Shown here: positions 28,625 through 37,313 of the stretch, piece after piece
Numbering within the stretch: the first letter of the stretch is position 1
How the letters are laid out: every line of letters starts with the position of its first letter
Source of the DNA: Chitinophagaceae bacterium
GTDB taxonomy: Bacteria; Bacteroidota; Bacteroidia; Chitinophagales; Chitinophagaceae
Direction: 5' to 3'
NCBI GenBank assembly: GCA_022843585.1
Contig: JALHNJ010000001.1
Location: 1-64,000, forward strand
DNA: 64,000 bases
Program-made: the position numbers and the translations under genes
The notes under the pieces: generated by a model
Seen by the model: only the letters and a program-made list of their open reading frames with translations
What the model was told of the DNA's origin: nothing
Database searches by the model: none

Positions 28625-30055
28625 ATGAAAGTATGTGTACTACAACCTGATTATTCCACCACCGGAGTCGATTATAAAAATTACGATCCACCCAGGGACT
28701 TAACCCCATTCTTACCCGACGCAGAAGTGAACAATGTTTTTCTCAATAAGCTTACTACTTACAAACAACTGAAAGAACTTGGAAAACAGGGCTACGATAT
28801 TTTTGTAAATCTCTGTGAGGGTTATCTGGAATGGGAAGTCCCAAGCATTGATGTTATTTATACATTGGAACTTTTGAATCTTCCATTTACCGGACCATCC
28901 ACTAAACTTTACGACCCGCCAAAGGAATTAATGAAATACCTGGCTTATTGCGAAGGTGTAAAAACGCCGGGCTATGTAATCATTAATGAATTGAAAGATG
29001 CAGACGAAGCAGTAAAACATTTAAAGTTTCCGCTGTTTGTAAAACCCGCTAAAGCCGGCGATAGCCTCGGCGTAGATGAACATTCACTGGTGCATAATAA
29101 AATAGAGCTGCAACAAAAATGTATCAGCATTCTTGATGAGTATGGACCCTTGCTGGTAGAAGAATATATTGCCGGAAGAGAGTTTACTGTTTTAGTTGCT
29201 GCTAATACCGATGTTCACACTTGTACTGTATTCCGCCCGGTAGAATATTTATTTCCCGAAGGAAGAGAGTTTAAAACCTATGCTTTAAAAACATCTGAAC
29301 TGCATCCGGACTGCAATGTACCTTGTACTGATGAGGTGTTGGACAAACAACTTCGCATCGACACAGAAAAAATATTCAAAGGCTTTAATGGGGTTGGCTA
29401 TGCAAGATTAGATTTTCGTGTAAATGATAAGAACGAGATTTATTTTTTAGAGATCAATTTCACATGTTCTGTTTTTTATAAAGATGGATATGAAGGGTCG
29501 GCTGACTATATTTTAAAGCATGACGGTATTGGGCAAGCCGGGTTTTTAAAGCACATGATCGCCGAAGGCATTGCCCGACATAAACGGAGCAAGAAGCCTT
29601 TTATCATGAAGGGCAATTCAATTGCTGGTTATGGTATTTATGCTAATCGGAATATAAAGGAAGGCGAGACTATTTTTAAAGGCGAAGGCCGTTCACAACG
29701 AATCATCACTAAACGATTTGTGGAGAAAAATTGGAATGAGGATGAGAAGCTGCATTTCCGTCGCTATGCCTACCCTGTTAGCGAAGAGCTTTTTATTTTA
29801 TGGGATGATGATCCTTCTGAATGGGCACCTCAAAATCATTGTTGCGATCCCAACACAGCATTCGATGGGTTAAATGTTCTGGCACTAAAAAATATTTCAG
29901 CGGGAGAAGAACTCACACTCGACTATGCCCATTTCCTAGATGAAAATATGGAGCCTTTTCAATGCCAATGTGGTGCAAAAGAATGTCGTGGTTTGATTGA
30001 AGGAATTCCTAGTAATTCGCTTACAATAAGAGAAAAAGACATGTCGAAACTATAA
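28625..30055 (+). CDS. ATP-grasp ligase fused to C-terminal SET domain
   Basis: 'LFVKPAKAGDSLGVDE', 'YARLDFRVNDKNEIYFLEINFTC' followed by 'GYGIYANRNIKEGETIF', 'NHCCDPNTAFDG', 'GEELTLDYAHF', 'CQCGAKECRG'. Confidence 0.88.
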   Translation: MKVCVLQPDYSTTGVDYKNYDPPRDLTPFLPDAEVNNVFLNKLTTYKQLKELGKQGYDIFVNLCEGYLEWEVPSIDVIYTLELLNLPFTGPSTKLYDPPKELMKYLAYCEGVKTPGYVIINELKDADEAVKHLKFPLFVKPAKAGDSLGVDEHSLVHNKIELQQKCISILDEYGPLLVEEYIAGREFTVLVAANTDVHTCTVFRPVEYLFPEGREFKTYALKTSELHPDCNVPCTDEVLDKQLRIDTEKIFKGFNGVGYARLDFRVNDKNEIYFLEINFTCSVFYKDGYEGSADYILKHDGIGQAGFLKHMIAEGIARHKRSKKPFIMKGNSIAGYGIYANRNIKEGETIFKGEGRSQRIITKRFVEKNWNEDEKLHFRRYAYPVSEELFILWDDDPSEWAPQNHCCDPNTAFDGLNVLALKNISAGEELTLDYAHFLDENMEPFQCQCGAKECRGLIEGIPSNSLTIREKDMSKL

Positions 30056-30061
30056 TAGATT

Positions 30062-31924
30062 TTATCTCCCCATAAACACCATCAATATCTGCACATCACT
30101 AGGGTTAATACCTGAAATTCTACTTGCCTGGCCAAGTGTTCTTGGTTTTATTTTAGCCAGCTTTTCTCTTGCTTCATTACCAAGGGAAGCTATTTTTTTA
30201 TAGTCAAAAGTCTCTGGAATTTCAAGCTCTTCCAATTGAGACATTCTTTTAACTAATTCCTTTTCTTTCTCTATATACGTGTCGTATTTGATTTGTATAG
30301 AAGCTTGTTCAAGTGAATCAGTAGTGAAACGACTTAATGCATCTTTCAACTTTGGAATGCTATTGGCTAGTTCATCCAATTCAACATCGGGTCTCAATAA
30401 TATTTTTTGAGCTTTTTGTTTTTCTGTTATGGCCGCTGAATTGATAGTAGCAAAATAGGAATTTATTTCCTCTGGCTCTACAGCAAAATCTTTTAAAATA
30501 GTTTTTATTTCTTCTACACTATTTCTTTTATTAATCACTTTATCCATTCTTTCTTGCGATGCAAGTCCGAGGCGATAACTTAATTCTGTTAGTCGCAGAT
30601 CCGCATTGTCTTGTCTAAGCAATGTTCTAAACTCCGCTCTCGATGTAAACATGCGATATGGTTCTTTTGTTCCTTTTCCAACAAGGTCATCAATCAACAC
30701 TCCTATATATGCATCGCTTCTTTTTAAAATAATAGGCTCAAGAGCTTTTGCTTTTTGATGTGCATTGATTCCCGCCATTAATCCCTGGCAAGCAGCTTCT
30801 TCATAACCGGTAGTACCGTTTATTTGTCCGGCAAAGAATAAGTTTTGAATGAGATTTGTTTCAAGAGTGTATTTCAATTGTGTCGGCGGAAAGAAATCAT
30901 ATTCTATTGCATAACCCGGTCTGAACATTTTCACATTTTCAAAACCCACTATATTACGAAGGGCTTCGTATTGTGTTTCTTCTGGTAGCGATGTAGAAAA
31001 TCCGTTCACATAAATTTCAACCGTATTCCATCCTTCCGGCTCAACAAATAATTGATGTCTGTCTCTTTCTGCGAAGCGATTGATTTTGTCTTCGATGCTC
31101 GGGCAGTATCTTGGTCCTACCCCATCAATTCTTCCCGCAAACATGGGGCTTCTGTCGAACCCGGTTTTCAGCACATCATGAACAGCCTGGTTCGTATAAG
31201 TTATCCAGCAACTACGTTGTGTTTTCGGTTTTTCAATATCCAGGAATGAAAAGCCAACCACCTCATCATCTCCTGGCTGTTCTTCCATTTTACTATAGTC
31301 AAGACTTCTTCCGTCAATTCTTGGCGGTGTTCCGGTTTTAAGCCGGTCGCTTTCAAAACCGAGGGAAACTAATTGTTCAGTAATTCCTGTGGCTGCTTTC
31401 TCAGCCATCCTACCTCCGCCGAAGTTTTTTTCTCCTATATGTACGATCCCGTTAAGAAATGTTCCATTGGTAAGTACCACCGACTTCCCTTTTATCTCAT
31501 GGCCCAAACCAGTTATAACTCCTGTACACTTACCATCTTTGATCAGCATTCCCTTCACCATATCCTGGTAAAAATCAAGATTGGGAGTGTTCTCCAGCAT
31601 TTCTCTCCATTTCAAATGGAAAAGCATGCGGTCGTTTTGGGTTCTTGGGCTCCACATGGCCGGACCTTTACTCCGGTTCAACATTCTAAACTGGATGGTG
31701 GATTGGTCGCTTACAATTCCAGAATATCCGCCCATAGCATCAATCTCCCTTACAATTTGTCCTTTGGCGATACCTCCCATGGCCGGATTGCAGCTCATTT
31801 GCGCAATTGTTTGCATATTCATGGTTACCAAAAGCGTTTTGGAACCAAGATTTGCTGCTGCCGCCGCCGCTTCACAGCCCGCATGGCCGGCACCTACTAC
31901 TATTACATCATACTCTGGAAACAT
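30062..31924 (-). CDS. mnmG: tRNA uridine-5-carboxymethylaminomethyl(34) synthesis protein MnmG (GidA)
   Basis: 'YDVIVVGAGHAGCEAA', 'CNPAMGGIAKGQIVREIDAMGG', 'GQINGTTGYEEAACQGL'. Confidence 0.97.
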   Translation of the reverse strand: MFPEYDVIVVGAGHAGCEAAAAAANLGSKTLLVTMNMQTIAQMSCNPAMGGIAKGQIVREIDAMGGYSGIVSDQSTIQFRMLNRSKGPAMWSPRTQNDRMLFHLKWREMLENTPNLDFYQDMVKGMLIKDGKCTGVITGLGHEIKGKSVVLTNGTFLNGIVHIGEKNFGGGRMAEKAATGITEQLVSLGFESDRLKTGTPPRIDGRSLDYSKMEEQPGDDEVVGFSFLDIEKPKTQRSCWITYTNQAVHDVLKTGFDRSPMFAGRIDGVGPRYCPSIEDKINRFAERDRHQLFVEPEGWNTVEIYVNGFSTSLPEETQYEALRNIVGFENVKMFRPGYAIEYDFFPPTQLKYTLETNLIQNLFFAGQINGTTGYEEAACQGLMAGINAHQKAKALEPIILKRSDAYIGVLIDDLVGKGTKEPYRMFTSRAEFRTLLRQDNADLRLTELSYRLGLASQERMDKVINKRNSVEEIKTILKDFAVEPEEINSYFATINSAAITEKQKAQKILLRPDVELDELANSIPKLKDALSRFTTDSLEQASIQIKYDTYIEKEKELVKRMSQLEELEIPETFDYKKIASLGNEAREKLAKIKPRTLGQASRISGINPSDVQILMVFMGR

Positions 31925-32000
31925 AAGTTGGCAAAGGTAATATAGGAATGGTGATTAACGAGATTAGATTGGATGAACAGGGCAGGATAAAATGTCTTAA

Positions 32001-32053
32001 TGTTTCCCGTGAAATGAAAAATGTTTCAGGGTGAAACAGTTCCACGTGAAATC
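32001..32053. promoter_or_regulatory. Cluster of three parS-like sites
   Basis: TGTTTCCCGTGAAATG (32001-32016), TGTTTCAGGGTGAAACA (32022-32038), AGTTCCACGTGAAATC (32038-32053) vs parS TGTTNCACGTGAAACA. Confidence 0.65.
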
Positions 32054-32064
32054 GACCGTTTGAA

Positions 32065-32496
32065 TTATTTGAAATACTTCAAAAGATAAAAGGATTCTTT
32101 TTCTCTCATTTGCAAAGCCTCCTGTTTGCTTTTGTCCTTATATCCACACAAATGAAGTGCCCCATGAAATATTACCCGGTGGAGTTCCGATTTGAAAGAA
32201 ACTCCTTCTGTTTTAGCATTATCCTTCACTCTATCTATACTTATATAAATTTCTGCCTGGGTAAAATCAGTTTCTGAAAGATCAAAAGTGATAATATCCG
32301 TATAGTAATCGTGGCGGAGAAACTGCTGGTTAATCTCCAACAGTCTTTTGTCGGAGCAAAATATATAATTGATAGAGCCCAGTTTCTTCTTTTCCTTTTT
32401 AAACAAGATTTCGATGAAAGCTTTCAATTCCGCCCGGCTTTGCAGACTAAACCCCTTTTCCTCAAAAAAGAAGCAAACTTTTGATTTTGAATGCAT
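32065..32496 (-). CDS. ybeY: Endoribonuclease YbeY
   Basis: 143 aa; 'HRVIFHGALHLCGYKDKSKQE' (H-x3-H zinc motif variant), 'LLEINQQFLRHDYYTDIITFDL'. Confidence 0.9.
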   Translation of the reverse strand: MHSKSKVCFFFEEKGFSLQSRAELKAFIEILFKKEKKKLGSINYIFCSDKRLLEINQQFLRHDYYTDIITFDLSETDFTQAEIYISIDRVKDNAKTEGVSFKSELHRVIFHGALHLCGYKDKSKQEALQMREKESFYLLKYFK

Positions 32497-32563
32497 AATT
32501 TCAAAATTCGTAAAGAAAAACCAACCAACAAGGGTAGTTTTGCTTTATTAATAAATAAGGCTA

Positions 32564-32794
32564 ATGATTGCGAGGTTATCGGAATTAAAACCAGGACAGG
32601 AAGGAATTATTAAGGAGTTTAATAGTGATGAGATTTCTCTTAAACTCATGGAGATGGGCTGTGTACCAGGTGAAAGAATTATGATGGAACAGGTAGCACC
32701 TATGGGAGATCCTATCTCTGTAAATGTAGCCGGATACCACTTAAGTCTTAGGATAAACGAGGCTGAACATATCTTGGTCGAAATAATATATTGA
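32564..32794 (+). CDS. feoA: FeoA-domain protein
   Basis: 76 aa; 'LSELKPGQEGIIKEF...LMEMGCVPGERI...GDPISVNVAGYHLSLRINEAEHI'. Confidence 0.88.
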   Translation: MIARLSELKPGQEGIIKEFNSDEISLKLMEMGCVPGERIMMEQVAPMGDPISVNVAGYHLSLRINEAEHILVEIIY

Positions 32795-32810
32795 TAATCA
32801 ATGTTTTAAA

Positions 32811-33383
32811 ATGAAAATAGGGCTTTATTTTGGTTCTTTTAACCCTGTTCATGTTGCTCATCTTATTATTGCCAATCATATTCTGAACGAAACAGATATA
32901 GAGCGGATCTGGTTTGTAATTTCTCCGCAGAACCCATTCAAAAGCGAAACCTCTTTATTAAATGAATACCATCGCCTTCACCTGGTAAACCTTGCTACAG
33001 AAAATGACAACCGCATAAAGGCATCTGATATAGAATTTGCTTTACCCAAACCATCCTACACAACAGCTACGCTAGCGTATTTAAAAGAGAAAAATCCAGA
33101 ACATGAATTTTGCATAATCATGGGCAGCGATAGTTTTCAAAACTTACACAAGTGGAAAAACTATGAAGTAATTGTGAAGGACTATAATGTGTATGTTTAC
33201 CTGAGACCTGGCTTTGATGTAACCAATCATGTAAATGCAAAACTGCATATAGTTGAAGCTCCATTATTACAACTTTCGGCTACACAAGTACGTAAGTATA
33301 TTAAAGAAGGAAAATCCATTCGTTACCTGGTTCCGGCGAATGTAAGAGAAGAAATTGAAAGAGGCGGGTACTATAAAAAATAA
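32811..33383 (+). CDS. nadD: Nicotinate-nucleotide adenylyltransferase
   Basis: 'GLYFGSFNPVHVAHLIIA', 'IIMGSDSFQNLHKWKNYE', 'LQLSATQVRKYIKEGKSIRYLVP'. Confidence 0.93.
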   Translation: MKIGLYFGSFNPVHVAHLIIANHILNETDIERIWFVISPQNPFKSETSLLNEYHRLHLVNLATENDNRIKASDIEFALPKPSYTTATLAYLKEKNPEHEFCIIMGSDSFQNLHKWKNYEVIVKDYNVYVYLRPGFDVTNHVNAKLHIVEAPLLQLSATQVRKYIKEGKSIRYLVPANVREEIERGGYYKK

Positions 33384-33385
33384 TC

Positions 33386-34630
33386 TCAAAAAACAAATCC
33401 CAAAGCCAGACAACCTAATACAATAAGTGGGGGTGCAATCTTTGTAAATTTGAGCAACAGAAATGTTCCAAGTATAGTAAGAACATTAATAATACTGACT
33501 GTTTTAAATTCTGATACGGATATATCTTTCATGATATAAAAAGTGGAAGCGATCATTATACCAATAACTACGGCATTAATTCCCTCAAGGGAACGATACA
33601 CGGCGGCGTATTTTTTCAAATTATTCCAGATTGGAAAGAAGAATAATACGAGCAGTGCGCTAGGAAGAAAAATAGCAATCATTCCGATCAGACATCCCAC
33701 CACTTGCATCTCGGTTCCCATATCCTTTAATGCCATTCCTCCGGCAAATGAAGCAATGGAAAAAACGGGTCCGGGAACGGCTCTTACAATTCCCATAGCT
33801 GTATACATGTCTCTTTCGTCTATCTGCACCACATTCGGATTTTTCACTTTCACTTTTTCTATTTCTGGCCGCACACTCCATTGCTCATACATCATCGGCA
33901 TCAACACTTGTCCGCCACCAAATACCAGGCTGCCCATACGATAGGTATTTTCAAAAAGGTTGATCGGTTTTCTATTAGGCCACTCGTCAATTCTTGCCCG
34001 TTCACTTATAAACCCTGCCGCAATGAAAATGATTCCGAAAAGCCAAAAATTCCACCACTTGATTTTTTTTGGCTTTTGCTCAGTTTGAGGAATACGTTTT
34101 CGGCTGAGGTTGGTGGTAATTCCCCCAGCTATAATTAATGCAGGGATTACCCAAGGCTGGCCAAACAAGAAATAAGTTGCTACTGTACTTACAATCATTA
34201 TTACCCAGGTGATCGTATTTTTTATAGCTAATGGAAAAGCAACGAATGCGGCATACACCAAAAAACCGGCGGCCATCGGTGGAATGAACTTAAAAATATC
34301 AGTTCCTAATTGTCGCTTATCGATATACTGTAATAAGAATGATAAAGCCCCCATTAAAATGCAGGCAGGCAAAATCCAAACCAATAGTGTAACAATTGCC
34401 AGCGGAACACCGCCTCTTTTATAACCAATCAATGTTAGTGTTTGGGTTGAAGAAGCGCCGGGTAGCAACTGGCAAAATGCATTGTATTCCATCAACTCCT
34501 GTTCTGTAACATAAGGCCGTTGCTGCACAAAAGTTTTCATCATCATACCTATATGCGCCTGTGGTCCGCCGAAAGCAGTAACACTATGCAAAAGAACAGC
34601 CTTTAAAAATGGTATATGGCGCAGCAGCAT
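33386..34630 (-). CDS. chrA: Chromate transporter family protein
   Basis: 414 aa polytopic; '[11 protein letters not shown]', '[22 protein letters not shown]' and second-half '[15 protein letters not shown]', '[13 protein letters not shown]'. Confidence 0.88.
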   Translation of the reverse strand: MLLRHIPFLKAVLLHSVTAFGGPQAHIGMMMKTFVQQRPYVTEQELMEYNAFCQLLPGASSTQTLTLIGYKRGGVPLAIVTLLVWILPACILMGALSFLLQYIDKRQLGTDIFKFIPPMAAGFLVYAAFVAFPLAIKNTITWVIMIVSTVATYFLFGQPWVIPALIIAGGITTNLSRKRIPQTEQKPKKIKWWNFWLFGIIFIAAGFISERARIDEWPNRKPINLFENTYRMGSLVFGGGQVLMPMMYEQWSVRPEIEKVKVKNPNVVQIDERDMYTAMGIVRAVPGPVFSIASFAGGMALKDMGTEMQVVGCLIGMIAIFLPSALLVLFFFPIWNNLKKYAAVYRSLEGINAVVIGIMIASTFYIMKDISVSEFKTVSIINVLTILGTFLLLKFTKIAPPLIVLGCLALGFVF

Positions 34631-34804
34631 GGTAGATTAAATATAAATAAAATCACAAGGGCACACACATTAATATATATTAGATTTTTTTCATGAAGAA
34701 ATGATTCAGGATTGCTCTTCAAATTCTAATGTACAAAAGAGGTGCGCCGGGAAAATAATAACAAGCAAAAGACTATTTGCAGTAAATTCATAAAAAATCA
34801 ATTC

Positions 34805-36109
34805 ATGCGCAAAATCCTTTTACCAGCTCTGCTCTTTATATCATGCTTTGAATTAACTGCACAGGCAGATGTTGCTAAATTAAAAGAGAAAGCTGCTGCC
34901 GCTGCTGATAAAATGGAAGCAAAAACGATTGCCTGGAGAAGAGATTTTCATGAATACCCGGAATTGGGAAACAGAGAAACAAGAACGGCAAAGATCATTG
35001 CTGAGCATTTGAAAAAATTGGGTCTTGATGTGCAAGAAGGCGTTGCTAAAACAGGAGTGGTAGCAATTTTGAAAGGAGGAAAACCGGGTCCATGTGTTGC
35101 ACTTAGAGCAGATATTGATGCATTACCCGTCACAGAAAGGGGCGATCTAACCTTCGCATCCAAACAAAAAACAACTTACAACGGACAAGAAGTAGGAGTA
35201 ATGCATGCCTGCGGACATGATACGCATACTGCAATGTTAATGAGTGTGGCCGAAATTCTGGCGGGAATGAAAAGTGAGATAAAAGGTACCGTGAAATTTA
35301 TTTTTCAACCGGCAGAAGAAGGTCCACCTGAAGGAGAAGAAGGCGGTGGCTATTTAATGGTAAAAGAAGGGGTAATGGACAATCCGAAAGTAGATGCCAT
35401 TTTCGGGTTACATATTTGGACGCATATTGAAGTGGGAAAGATCCACTATAAATCAGGCTCATTAATGGCATCATCCGATTGGTTTACAATTAAAGTAAAA
35501 GGAAAGGGAAGTCACGGCTCACAACCATGGGCAGGAATCGACCCGATACAAGTGTCTGCTCAAATAATTGATGGTTTACAGGCAATTGTTAGTCGTCAGT
35601 CTGAATTAACAAAAGCTCCTGTTGTAATTACAGTAGGAAAAATACATGGGGGTGTAAGAAATAATATCATTCCGGAAGAATGTATAATGGATGGAACGAT
35701 ACGAACTCTTGATTCGGATATGCAGAAAGAGGTGCATAAAAAAATAAAATTGACAGCAGAAAAGATTGCAGAAGCATCCGGTGCCACAGCAGAGGTAACG
35801 ATCGATACTAAAACATTAGTAACGTATAATACTCCTGAACTCGTTAAAAAAATGCTTCCTACATTACAAACGACGGTTGGAGCAAATAATTTGGTTGAAA
35901 CAGAATGGGTAACTAGTGCAGAAGATTATTCATATTATGGAACAAAGGCACCTTCCTTCTTTTTCTTTTTAGGCGGAATGCCCAAAGGGAAAGATTCAAA
36001 AACAGCACCGCCACATCATACAGCGGATTTTTATATCGACGAAAGTGGAATGAAAACAGGGATTAAAGCGTTTTGTGACCTGGTGTTTGATTATATGAAT
36101 ATGAAATAA
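34805..36109 (+). CDS. M20 family amidohydrolase (hippurate hydrolase/N-acyl amino acid amidohydrolase-like), exported
   Basis: 'WRRDFHEYPELGNRETRTA', 'ALRADIDALPV', 'MHACGHDTHTAML', 'FIFQPAEEG'; start at MRKILLPALL. Confidence 0.9.
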   Translation: MRKILLPALLFISCFELTAQADVAKLKEKAAAAADKMEAKTIAWRRDFHEYPELGNRETRTAKIIAEHLKKLGLDVQEGVAKTGVVAILKGGKPGPCVALRADIDALPVTERGDLTFASKQKTTYNGQEVGVMHACGHDTHTAMLMSVAEILAGMKSEIKGTVKFIFQPAEEGPPEGEEGGGYLMVKEGVMDNPKVDAIFGLHIWTHIEVGKIHYKSGSLMASSDWFTIKVKGKGSHGSQPWAGIDPIQVSAQIIDGLQAIVSRQSELTKAPVVITVGKIHGGVRNNIIPEECIMDGTIRTLDSDMQKEVHKKIKLTAEKIAEASGATAEVTIDTKTLVTYNTPELVKKMLPTLQTTVGANNLVETEWVTSAEDYSYYGTKAPSFFFFLGGMPKGKDSKTAPPHHTADFYIDESGMKTGIKAFCDLVFDYMNMK

Positions 36110-36117
36110 TTTTCCGT

Positions 36118-37002
36118 ATGAGAAAAGCTATCCTCGCAATTTTGTTCTTACTTCCTTTTGTTGTTACAGCACAAAAAACGGATAAGAAATTACAATCCAA
36201 ATTAGAAGAAGCTGTAAAAGGCTTCAACGGAGATATTGGTATTTATGTAAAAAACTTACGTACGGGTAAAACCTTTGCTATTAATGCCGCTACCATTTTC
36301 CCTACTGCCAGTATTGTAAAAGTGCCGATACTGGTTGGCATAATGGATAAAATAAATAGTGGCGAACTGAAATACGATTCTCTACTAGTTTACAAGGACT
36401 CATTACTTTATGCTGGCTCGGATATATTAGGGTCATTTAAAAACAATGAAAAAATATTGCTAAAAAAAGTAATGATGCTGATGCTTACTACCAGCGACAA
36501 CACGGCAAGTTTGTGGTTACAAAGCCTGGCCGGAACCGGAACAAGAATAAACGAAATTATGGAAGCCATCGGCTTAAAGAGTACAAGAGTAAACTCCAGA
36601 ACACCCGGCAGAGAAGAGAACAGAACTCAGTACGGCTGGGGACAAACAACTCCCGCAGAAATGGGAACACTGTTTGAAAAAATATACCGCAGCGAAATAA
36701 TTTCTGCCACCGCCTGCGAACGAATGATGCGAAGCCTCGGTAGAAATTATTGGGATGTTGATGAAGCGATTTCAATGATTCCACCTACCATAGAAGTATT
36801 CAGCAAAAATGGTTGTGTTAATGCATCAAGGAGCGAAGTACTATTGGTAAATGCACCGAACAACCCCTACATCTTTTGCATTTTTACGAAAAATAATAAA
36901 GACGTTAGTTGGACCCATGATAATGAAGCCTGGACAATGGCAAGAAAAATTTCGAAGATGTTGTGGAATTATTTTGAACCCGGAAAAAATAATATGAATT
37001 AA
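36118..37002 (+). CDS. Class A beta-lactamase-like serine hydrolase
   Basis: Signal peptide; 'PTASIVKVPIL' (SxxK), 'TTSDNTASLWL' (SDN). Confidence 0.8.
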   Translation: MRKAILAILFLLPFVVTAQKTDKKLQSKLEEAVKGFNGDIGIYVKNLRTGKTFAINAATIFPTASIVKVPILVGIMDKINSGELKYDSLLVYKDSLLYAGSDILGSFKNNEKILLKKVMMLMLTTSDNTASLWLQSLAGTGTRINEIMEAIGLKSTRVNSRTPGREENRTQYGWGQTTPAEMGTLFEKIYRSEIISATACERMMRSLGRNYWDVDEAISMIPPTIEVFSKNGCVNASRSEVLLVNAPNNPYIFCIFTKNNKDVSWTHDNEAWTMARKISKMLWNYFEPGKNNMN

Positions 37003-37040
37003 TAAAAAAGGGAAAAAACCCGATTTCAAAAAAATTTTAT

Positions 37041-37295
37041 ATGAAACCGCTACTGTTTTTAATTAGTATCAGTTTGATTTTTTTATCCTGCCAAACACAT
37101 TCATCCATAAAACCGCATTCCAATTTAAAGACTACAGAAAAACAAAGGCAAGCTATCATACAATCTATTAATGGACATTTAAAAGTTTTAGACACTCGCC
37201 TTATAGATTCTCCAATGAATCAAAAATTAATTGTTTTAAAACGACTTATGATGGAAAAGCTTCAGAAATGGGAGTTAATTGCCGCATCAAAATAA
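37041..37295 (+). CDS. Small lipoprotein, chorismate mutase-like helix possible
   Basis: 84 aa with lipobox 'LIFLSC'; weak similarity only. Confidence 0.4.
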   Translation: MKPLLFLISISLIFLSCQTHSSIKPHSNLKTTEKQRQAIIQSINGHLKVLDTRLIDSPMNQKLIVLKRLMMEKLQKWELIAASK

Positions 37296-37313
37296 TGCAC
37301 ACTTTGTATTTAC

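Noticed and set aside
31373-31945. Plus-strand ORFs of 119-190 aa opposite mnmG
   Set aside because: Antisense to a confidently identified housekeeping gene
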